From DATKWV01 sp035529405 (GTDB taxonomy: Bacteria > Planctomycetota > Phycisphaerae > Sedimentisphaerales > Anaerobacaceae): a stretch of DNA of 6,518 nucleotides. The translations under genes and the position numbers were made by a program. The notes below the pieces were generated by a model. It was not told where the DNA came from. It did not search any database and saw nothing but the letters and a program-made list of their open reading frames with translations. Positions 1 through 5,433 of the stretch are shown one piece after another (the first letter of the stretch is position 1; each line of letters opens with the position of its first letter). The stretch spans positions 1 to 6,518 of the forward strand of contig DATKWV010000144.1 in NCBI GenBank assembly GCA_035529405.1. Reading direction: 5' to 3'.

Positions 1-1431
1 TGTTTCAATGTCGAGGTCGTTGGTTGGTTCATCGAGTACCAATACATTTGACGGCTTCGCGAACAGCCGTGCAAGCAATAGCCGGTTGCGTTCACCGCCT
101 GAAAGATTGGACACAGAATTGCGGGACTGGCTGGGCGCAAACAGGAAGTCCTGCAGATAGCCGATTATGTTGCAGGGACTGCCGTTGATGATGAGTGTCT
201 CACTACCGTCGGCAACATTTTCATATACGGATTTCTCGTAGTTGAGCTGTGCGTGCGACTGGTCGAAATAGGCGACTTCGAGATTGGTGCCATGGCGTAC
301 GGTTCCTTGCTGTACCGCCAGTTCCTTCAGCAGAACCCGCAGCAGTGTAGTTTTGCCTGAGCCGTTAGGCCCGATTACACCAATTTTATCGCCCCGCATG
401 ATTAGCGTAGAAAACTCTCGGATGATCGGCTCATCAGGCTTATAGGCAAACGAAATGGCTTTTGCCTCAATAATAAGTCTGCCCGAGAGCTGGGCGTCCT
501 GCAATCGCATACGGACGGTACCGATGAGCTCCTTGCGTTGTCTTCTCTCCTCTCGCATTTTCTTGAGAGCTTGCACCCGGCCTTCATTGCGCGTACGCCG
601 GGCCTTTATGCCTTTACGTATCCAGACCTCTTCCTGTGCCAGCTTTTTATCGAAAAGGGCATTTTCGACCGTTTCCGCCTCCATCGCTGCCTCTTTACGC
701 AGCAGGTACGTTTCATAATTGCAGTGATAGCTCTTCATTCGCCCGCGGTCTAATTCGATTATACGCATCGCGAGTTTTTTCACGAATGTCCTGTCATGGC
801 TGACGAACATTAATGTCCCACTATACTGCGACAGGAATTCCTCGAGCCACATGACGGCTTCGATATCGAGATGATTGGTCGGTTCATCAAGCAGCAATAT
901 ATCCGGCTCACGAACGATTGTCTGGGCCAGCAGTACACGCCGTTTCATTCCGGCCGAAAGGTTCTCGACTTCCGCATCAGCGTCCAGTTTTATCTTTTCA
1001 ACTATCATCTCAACGTAGCGGTTCAACTGCCATCCGCCTTCAATGTCGAGACTGTGCTGGAGTTTGTCCAACTGTCCCAGCAGATTTTTGTTGTGCGGTT
1101 CAGTGGTAATGCGATGGCTCAACAGATGATATTCGGAAAGGAGTTTACCCCGCGGGCCAAGCCCCTCGGATACTACATCAAAGACGGTTCCTTTCAGACC
1201 GGCCGGTACGATCTGCGTCAGGCAAGTGACGGAAAGCGAAGGCGTTCTTGAAATAATACCGCTTTCAAGTTCAAGTTCCCCGCAAATAAGTTTCATTAGC
1301 GTCGATTTACCAACACCGTTGCGGCCAAGCAGACATATGCGCTCGCCGTGCTCGATCTGAAAGTTCATATGCTCAAGCAGCGGGTACCCGCCAAAGCCAA
1401 CGCTAACATCCTGCATTCCTAATAACGCCAT
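1..1431 (-). CDS. uup: Uup-type ABC-F ATPase, partial (C-terminus beyond left edge)
   Basis: The frame is open from ATG at 1431 to the left edge, giving 477 residues and no stop. It has two ABC cassettes. Cassette 1 has Walker A GRNGVGKST (36-44), a signature-like NLSAGM (157-162), Walker B DILLLDEPTNHLDIEA (177-192) and the H-loop SHDR (211-214). A charged linker follows, with WIRKGIKARRTRNEGRV (270-286), which is close to E. coli Uup. The stretch near 304-322 (GTVRMRLQDAQLSGRLIIE) is also Uup-like. Cassette 2 has Walker A GPNGSGKTT (354-362), YFDQ (388-391), LSGGERNR (443-450) and Walker B ending in DEPTNDLDIET at the window edge. There are no transmembrane segments. ABC-F proteins are soluble and act on ribosomes; Uup is linked to ribosome assembly and, in E. 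coli, to suppressing precise transposon excision. About 120-160 residues, including the second H-loop and any C-terminal coiled coil, should lie outside. An in-frame TGA lies 33 nt upstream with no other ATG between, so the start is well constrained. There is no good Shine-Dalgarno; the nearest, GAGGAT, is about 27 nt away. The first signature is LSAGM instead of LSGGQ. Confidence 0.94.
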   Translation of the reverse strand, partial: MALLGMQDVSVGFGGYPLLEHMNFQIEHGERICLLGRNGVGKSTLMKLICGELELESGIISRTPSLSVTCLTQIVPAGLKGTVFDVVSEGLGPRGKLLSEYHLLSHRITTEPHNKNLLGQLDKLQHSLDIEGGWQLNRYVEMIVEKIKLDADAEVENLSAGMKRRVLLAQTIVREPDILLLDEPTNHLDIEAVMWLEEFLSQYSGTLMFVSHDRTFVKKLAMRIIELDRGRMKSYHCNYETYLLRKEAAMEAETVENALFDKKLAQEEVWIRKGIKARRTRNEGRVQALKKMREERRQRKELIGTVRMRLQDAQLSGRLIIEAKAISFAYKPDEPIIREFSTLIMRGDKIGVIGPNGSGKTTLLRVLLKELAVQQGTVRHGTNLEVAYFDQSHAQLNYEKSVYENVADGSETLIINGSPCNIIGYLQDFLFAPSQSRNSVSNLSGGERNRLLLARLFAKPSNVLVLDEPTNDLDIET

Positions 1432-1501
1432 ATCATCTATTACATCTAAATCTGAAAATCCTCAACAGGTTGCTCCCGCATATTCCTGTACATTTTAAGC
1501 T

Positions 1502-1530
1502 TTGACGGTAAAATAAGAATCTTATATAAG
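1502..1530 (+). promoter_or_regulatory. sigma70-like promoter for rsmH
   Basis: The -35 box TTGACG (1502-1507) and the -10 box TATAAG (1525-1530) each match the consensus at 5 of 6 positions and are separated by exactly 17 nt. Transcription would start near 1537 and leave a 5' UTR of about 70 nt before rsmH. The UTR has no other obvious structure. This is the best promoter in the divergent uup-rsmH gap. Confidence 0.7.
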
Positions 1531-1547
1531 TCTTTGTAATTTAACAA
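1521..1547 (-). promoter_or_regulatory. possible weak promoter for uup, sharing the -10 with rsmH
   Basis: The sequence CTTATATAAG (1521-1530) is a perfect 10-bp palindrome, so a TATAAG -10 box can be read on both strands. On the minus strand the nearest -35-like hexamer is TTGTTA (1547-1542), which matches 4 of 6 positions with a short 15-nt spacer. A start here would give uup a leader of about 85 nt. The weak -35 and short spacer make this tentative. Confidence 0.25.
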
Positions 1548-1605
1548 GTACGGAATTTTTAGCAGGAATAGTTTCATAAAAAGCCTTAACTTTCCTGGAG
1601 TTTAT

Positions 1606-2703
1606 ATGAATACGTTCGACCAGTCCGGCAATGATGCGCAGCCGCCACTGAAGCGCCCACGGCGACACAGATACAGCGGTACTCACCCAAAAAGTTATCA
1701 GCAAAAGTACAAGGAGCACAACATAGAGGCTCACCCTGACCTGAAGGCTCATCTGTGCGCAAAAGGCAAGACACCGGCAAGCACTCATATTCCTGTCTTG
1801 ACAGAGGAGGTTTTAGCTTGCTTGAGACCCATGCCCGGTGAAGTAGTAGTTGACTGTACCGTCGGCTACGGGGGCCATGCATTAGAGTTTATCAAGCGTA
1901 TAGGGCCGACCGGAAAACTGATTGCTTTGGATGTCGATAACACTGAGCTTGAACACACCCGCCAGCGGCTGAGCAAAGTGAACACACCTATTAGTTTCTA
2001 TCGCAGCAACTTCGCCGGCATCGGCAATGTGTTGAATAAAGAAAAGCTTGACGGTTACGACATCATTTTTGCCGACCTTGGGTTTTCGAGTATGCAAATA
2101 GACAATCCTGACCGCGGGTTAAGTTATAAGTATAACGGTCCCCTTGATATGCGAATGGACGACCGGTTAAAGCAAACCGCTGCGGATTTGCTTAATACTC
2201 TTTCCGAAGAAGAGCTGGCTAAAGCTTTTTGGGAACTGGCCGATGAACCAGTCTATCAGGAAATTGCCCACCAGGTTGCTATTCAGCGTGCCGTGCAGGC
2301 GATTAGACAGACTTCACAACTCGTTCAGATTATTTTCGACGCCAAGGGTATTAATCATAAAATATGGCATCAGCAGCGTCGCGCCGAAAAAGTCAGCTCC
2401 TTACACCCTGCTGCACGCGTATTCCAGGCACTGCGCATACTGGTCAACGATGAGCTCGGTTGCTTGAGAGAGCTTTTAAGAATCGCCCCATACTGCCTGC
2501 GTCCGGGTGGCAGAATTGGTATAATAAGTTTCCATAGTGGCGAAGACCGCATCGTCAAACAGTCGTTTCGTGACGGCGTCAGAAATGGCATATACCAGTC
2601 AGCGGCTGAAGATGCAGTTGTGCCGCAAAACAAGGAAATTAACTCAAATCCCCGCAGCGCATCAGCCAAATTTCGCGGGGCTGTCATAAAACCAGTATTT
2701 TAA
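1606..2703 (+). CDS. rsmH: 16S rRNA (cytosine(1402)-N4)-methyltransferase RsmH (MraW)
   Basis: This SAM-dependent methyltransferase adds the N4-methyl group to C1402 of 16S rRNA, at the decoding centre of the 30S subunit. The 365-residue product carries the family motifs in order: HIPVL (61-65), the SAM-binding loop DCTVGYGGH (83-91), ALDVD (107-111), ADLGFSSMQID (156-166), GPLDMRMD (178-185), HPAARVFQALRI (267-278), RPGGR (299-303), SFHSGEDRIVK (308-318) and NPRSASAKFR (348-357). Most homologues are about 310-320 residues. The excess is a roughly 60-residue N-terminal extension that is basic (KRPRRHRYSGTHPKSYQQKYKE, cut here at residues 16-37 in shortened form as RRHRYSGTHPK) and may contact RNA. 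The ATG at 1606 has a TGGAG Shine-Dalgarno 5 nt upstream, so the extension appears to be translated. Family positions that differ include SFHSLED reading SFHSGED and the usual GEE stretch reading ADEP (212-215). No ftsL, ftsI or mur gene follows, so rsmH is not in a dcw cluster here. Identification is secure. Confidence 0.96.
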   Translation: MNTFDQSGNDAQPPLKRPRRHRYSGTHPKSYQQKYKEHNIEAHPDLKAHLCAKGKTPASTHIPVLTEEVLACLRPMPGEVVVDCTVGYGGHALEFIKRIGPTGKLIALDVDNTELEHTRQRLSKVNTPISFYRSNFAGIGNVLNKEKLDGYDIIFADLGFSSMQIDNPDRGLSYKYNGPLDMRMDDRLKQTAADLLNTLSEEELAKAFWELADEPVYQEIAHQVAIQRAVQAIRQTSQLVQIIFDAKGINHKIWHQQRRAEKVSSLHPAARVFQALRILVNDELGCLRELLRIAPYCLRPGGRIGIISFHSGEDRIVKQSFRDGVRNGIYQSAAEDAVVPQNKEINSNPRSASAKFRGAVIKPVF

Positions 2704-3135
2704 AAAACCGTCCGAGTTGCAAGGGTTTTGTAATGAGTAGTACATAAAAATTAATCCACAGTTAAGTTGTTCAAATTAAGCGGTTATCAAAATAGGGTCT
2801 GAAGGCTTGAAATTTGTTTTTGAACTTACAACCTCACTACAACCAAAACACCAAATAGCTCAGAAACAATGAGAAAGCGAGATTTCATAAGGCCCGCAAA
2901 ATTAAGGACTTGAAAATTTTTCAAAAAACGCAAACATTTTATATATACAGTTGACCAACAGCTTTAATATCTGTTTAATAATAGCCCCTGCGTTGCCAAA
3001 ACTCCCTTCTTTTTCTGCGTCTTTCCGCCCACGGGCGCACCCAGCTTGGACATCGCCTCACTCTGATATTATTAGCTCTGCACCATCGTTGCAAAGTTCG
3101 GCGTGTTATCTTGAGAATCCTTGCCGTTGCTCTTA
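2704..3135. other. intergenic stretch without a recognisable gene
   Basis: This stretch between rsmH and the tRNA remnant has no credible coding region on either strand. The part up to about 2990 is AT-rich and dense in stops. The part from about 3000 to 3135 is visibly more GC-rich, which is a compositional change inside the gap. No strong terminator follows rsmH; only a weak AAAACC/GGTTTT pairing with a 14-nt loop is present at 2704-2729. A decayed gene or mobile-element end could lie here but cannot be recognised by eye. Confidence 0.6.
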
Positions 3136-3183
3136 TTCGGTCTACGGAACCGAAGGTTGCAGGTTCGAGTCCCGCCAGGCGTA
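3136..3183 (+). pseudogene. 3' half of a tRNA-Arg(ACG); 5' half absent; candidate attachment-site remnant
   Basis: The sequence folds as the 3' portion of a tRNA. The anticodon stem TCGGT/ACCGA (3137-3141, 3149-3153) is extended by one T-A pair. The 7-nt loop CTACGGA (3142-3148) has T33 and the anticodon ACG (3144-3146), which specifies Arg. The variable loop is AGGTT (3154-3158). The T arm is GCAGG/CCCGC around the loop TTCGAGT (3159-3175), with one A-C mismatch in the stem. The acceptor 3' strand is CAGGCGT (3176-3182) with discriminator A3183. CCA is not encoded. The bases immediately upstream show no D arm (no GCTC...GAGC) and no matching acceptor 5' strand such as ACGCCTG, so the molecule cannot form an L-shaped tRNA. 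A tRNA 3' half starting at the anticodon stem is the usual footprint of an integrative element, whose att core duplicates this part. A decayed tRNA or a local deletion is also possible. Confidence 0.75.
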
Positions 3184-3206
3184 ATCAGTCTTTGTTGCCG
3201 CCTGGC
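3174..3206. repeat. 8-bp perfect inverted repeat overlapping the tRNA remnant 3' end
   Basis: GCCAGGCG (3174-3181) is followed after 17 nt by its exact reverse complement CGCCTGGC (3199-3206). The left arm covers part of the T stem and the acceptor strand of the tRNA remnant. No T-run follows, so it does not look like an intrinsic terminator. The right arm resembles a tRNA acceptor 5' strand but is not followed by a D arm. It could be recombination-site structure or chance. Confidence 0.55.
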
Positions 3207-3288
3207 CACGCAACTACGCAAAATCGCCCGTTTTGTGGTTAAAACACATATTTGAGACCCCTGACAGCCCTACCAACATCGTTTTTTC

Positions 3289-3317
3289 TTGACTTATCCT
3301 GACCCTTCTGTTATGTT
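3289..3317 (+). promoter_or_regulatory. sigma70-like promoter for the secreted-protein gene
   Basis: The -35 box TTGACT (3289-3294) matches 5 of 6 positions. The -10 box TATGTT (3312-3317) matches 4 of 6. The spacer is 17 nt. Transcription would begin near 3324, about 100 nt before the start codon at 3426. It lies downstream of the tRNA remnant, so the gene appears to have its own promoter. Confidence 0.5.
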
Positions 3318-3353
3318 GAAGTATTGTAAAAGCAGCAAACCATTTTAGCCCTT

Positions 3354-3417
3354 GCCCCGTTATATCTCTGCACTGGGGCCGGAGGAAGGCGAAAAATACT
3401 AACCATATTTCAGGAGG
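3354..3417 (+). promoter_or_regulatory. structured leader and strong ribosome binding site of the secreted-protein gene
   Basis: The leader contains a GC-rich stem GCCCC/GGGGC (3354-3358, 3375-3379) with a 16-nt loop. It is followed by a purine tract GGAGGAAGG (3380-3388 region) that has no start codon near it. The true Shine-Dalgarno AGGAGG (3412-3417) sits 8 nt before the ATG at 3426 and is near-ideal, which fixes the start. No match to a known riboswitch class is apparent. The hairpin could affect mRNA stability or translation; that is inference. Confidence 0.4.
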
Positions 3418-3425
3418 GCAGGAAA

Positions 3426-5381
3426 ATGAAACACACCCAACTTACGAAAATCTGCCTTTTATGTCTGACCATCTGTTTGTTTGCCTGCGCCGATGTTATG
3501 GCTTACAAGGTTGGCGCAGGCGCAGCGTGCAAAACACCCGATGTTCATCCCGACGCCAAGGCCTTCTATGACAAGGTGGACAGCTTCCCGAACTGGTCGC
3601 CTAATTTCTATAAAAAGTACGGCGATTTGAAGGAAAGCCACTACGGCAGCAGCAACGACAGCTATGTTGACAGCAGCGATATTCACTACCACGTAGGACA
3701 CGGCGGCGATAAGTGGGATTGGGGAAACTGGAAGACGCTGAGGGCAATCATTTTTGACGGCAGCGCCATGGTCCCCAGCGAAGCGAAAAAAAGATGGGGC
3801 AATAACAATCTCGAATGGATTGGATTTCGATGCTGCAAGCTGCTCGAGGACAAATCCAGAGGTTACTGGGCAAACTCCATGGACAAACTGCACCTGCTCT
3901 GCGGCTTCAAAACCAACAGCTATGCGCGCGACGACTTCGGCAAAATCTGGGCCGAGCAGATGCAGCTGAAAAACAAAATCTACCAGGCCTGGTTTACAGC
4001 CCTGGACCAGACAAACCAGAACGGCGTTGTCGCACGGGTGTTGGCCGAGGCCAGCGGAAACTTCGATGACAGGCTCTGGGGATACGGATATGTGTCCTCG
4101 GACCCGTCTGTTGACAAATACTACCACTACAAAGACCATCCGTCCGGCAGCCCGCCGTATTTGTTCGTTGACTTCCTGCCTGAGATGTTCATCTATGAAG
4201 TCCAGCCGCGTTCAGTCGATGAAGATTACATTCGAACCATCGGCAACGCCTTTGGTTTCGGCCTGGCAGACCCGGTCCAGGACCACGGCGACTATCTGCT
4301 GATGAGTCGTCTGGAAGTCCCCGGCGCCGACCCCTGCGACCCCAACCTTATGATTCACACACTGCAGGTGTACACCAACAGCGGCCAGTACTATTATCTC
4401 AATACGGCTACATTATGGCCGACCGAAACCAACCTGCAGTTTCCTTCACCGACCGCTGCGCACAGTATCGCTGAAGGCTTTCTCGGCACTAACGCCCTTC
4501 ATTTGTCCGATGCAGGCTCCTGGGACGTCGAGTACAGCACACTGAACCTGGCTGAGGTTAATGAAGTGACACCGCTGGAAACACACCAAATCGGCTGTGC
4601 CGTTTCCTATGCCCGGGAAATCGAAGCCTATGCCGGTACATTCGTTACCGTTGCCGGCGCCGGTGCACGATTGAGGGTCTATATTGACCATACGAGCGGC
4701 GTAGCCGGGGCAATGGGCAACTGGCGCAACATTACGCAGAACGGCACGGTGCCTGTACTAACCAAAGAAGAGGTCTGGGACAGATTCAAACTGCACGGCC
4801 CGAAAGTCTCGGTCGAACCGATTCTGCTCGAATACAACCGCGTGGAAACCGATTTAATGACCGCCACGCTGGCCTATTACGAACAGCCGGGCCCAGACCT
4901 GCAGGGCAGGCTTATACCCATCTGGATTTTTGCGGTTGACTATTATGACGGCGACCTGCTGCTGACCACCGCCAACACTTTCGTACCGGCAGCAGCCCAG
5001 TTTTATCCGCCTGTTGCCAATATATCCTCACCGGACGATGGTTCTGAGTATAATGCCGGCGATATTATTGACTTTAATTCGGTTACAGACCCAAATTACG
5101 GCACACCGTCATATACCTATGAGTGGACATCCGACATTGACGGGCTGCTTTCAACCGACCCTAATTTCACCGGCTCGCTGAGCATCGCCTGCACCGCTGA
5201 CGGCAACAGCATCGAAGTTGTGCCGCATACTGTCAAGCTGAAGATTACCGACTCTATGGGCCGAAGCTCCAGCGAATCTGTTGATGTTACAATTAAGCGG
5301 CTCAGCGGTGACATTAACTGCGACAATAAGGTGGATTTCCAGGATTTCGCCGTGATGGCGAATCAGTGGCTGAAACCGTAA
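3426..5381 (+). CDS. exported DUF6345-like protein with PKD/Ig-like domain and C-terminal half-dockerin
   Basis: Function is unknown; the 651-residue product is exported. Residues 1-26 form a Sec signal peptide with a Lys start, a Leu/Cys-rich core and an AxA-like end at DVMA. LFAC (18-21) is a poor lipobox because of Phe at -2. Residues about 40-225 resemble the DUF6345 family as I recall it. HYHVGHGG (87-94, with His92 between glycines) is followed by a hydrophobic strand ending in Cys-Cys (WIGFRCCKLL, 131-140), then LHLLCGFKTNSY (155-166) and an AWFTA helix (188-192). A GHG motif followed by a strand ending in Cys is the layout of clan CD cysteine peptidases, so a His92/Cys137 or Cys136 dyad is possible but unproven. 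Residues about 246-520 are unassigned; repeated YxR and GxxLxVYID patterns recall PepSY-like folds weakly. Residues about 528-624 form a PKD/Ig-like domain (YEWTSDIDG, then KLKITDSMG). Residues 628-649 (GDINCDNKVDFQDFAVMANQ followed by WL) form one calcium loop with D629, N631, D633, D637 and D640. It appears monocistronic and is convergent with the secretin gene. Confidence 0.85.
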   Translation: MKHTQLTKICLLCLTICLFACADVMAYKVGAGAACKTPDVHPDAKAFYDKVDSFPNWSPNFYKKYGDLKESHYGSSNDSYVDSSDIHYHVGHGGDKWDWGNWKTLRAIIFDGSAMVPSEAKKRWGNNNLEWIGFRCCKLLEDKSRGYWANSMDKLHLLCGFKTNSYARDDFGKIWAEQMQLKNKIYQAWFTALDQTNQNGVVARVLAEASGNFDDRLWGYGYVSSDPSVDKYYHYKDHPSGSPPYLFVDFLPEMFIYEVQPRSVDEDYIRTIGNAFGFGLADPVQDHGDYLLMSRLEVPGADPCDPNLMIHTLQVYTNSGQYYYLNTATLWPTETNLQFPSPTAAHSIAEGFLGTNALHLSDAGSWDVEYSTLNLAEVNEVTPLETHQIGCAVSYAREIEAYAGTFVTVAGAGARLRVYIDHTSGVAGAMGNWRNITQNGTVPVLTKEEVWDRFKLHGPKVSVEPILLEYNRVETDLMTATLAYYEQPGPDLQGRLIPIWIFAVDYYDGDLLLTTANTFVPAAAQFYPPVANISSPDDGSEYNAGDIIDFNSVTDPNYGTPSYTYEWTSDIDGLLSTDPNFTGSLSIACTADGNSIEVVPHTVKLKITDSMGRSSSESVDVTIKRLSGDINCDNKVDFQDFAVMANQWLKP

Positions 5382-5410
5382 CGCAGGTTTTGAATCCCAA
5401 TTTCTGCGTT
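5380..5410. terminator. possible bidirectional terminator between convergent genes
   Basis: AACGCAG (5380-5386) pairs perfectly with CTGCGTT (5404-5410) around a 17-nt loop and begins in the stop codon of the secreted-protein gene. The 53-bp space between the two converging stop codons is where a shared terminator is expected. The loop is long and there is no proper T-run on either side, so this is a weak candidate. Confidence 0.35.
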
Positions 5411-5433
5411 TGGCATGGGTGTGTGATTTTGCC

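Noticed and set aside
871..1251. 126-residue plus-strand frame
   Set aside because: It is antisense to uup, whose Walker and signature motifs on the other strand account for this sequence.
2704..2729. Terminator for rsmH formed by AAAACC and GGTTTT
   Set aside because: Only six mostly A-T pairs around a 14-nt loop; stability is too low to call.
2910..2924. Palindrome TTGAAAATTTTTCAA in the spacer
   Set aside because: It is short and AT-rich in an AT-rich region, so chance is a sufficient explanation.
2964..3053. 29-residue minus-strand frame beginning MSKLGAPVGGKTQKKKG
   Set aside because: It is too short, the Shine-Dalgarno is weak, and nothing recognisable is encoded.
3050..3135. A degenerate or intron-split 5' half of the tRNA (CGCCT at 3054, TAGCTC at 3073)
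   Set aside because: The pieces are too short and too far from the anticodon stem to pair sensibly. A covariance search would settle it.
2951..3184. 77-residue plus-strand open frame across the GC-rich patch and the tRNA remnant
   Set aside because: It starts with TTG and no ribosome binding site, and its C-terminal part is a translation of the tRNA 3' half. The composition is not protein-like.
3136..3240. Circularly permuted tRNA, with the 3' half before a 5' half at CGCCTGG (3199-3205)
   Set aside because: The downstream acceptor-like string is not followed by a D arm; no GCTC...GAGC pairing is present after it.
3313..3348. 11-residue leader peptide before the secreted-protein gene
   Set aside because: Its ATG lies inside the proposed -10 box and would be upstream of the transcription start; it has no ribosome binding site.
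3459..4139. 226-residue minus-strand frame
   Set aside because: It is antisense to the secreted-protein gene, whose signal peptide, domains and ribosome binding site are convincing. It has no family motifs.
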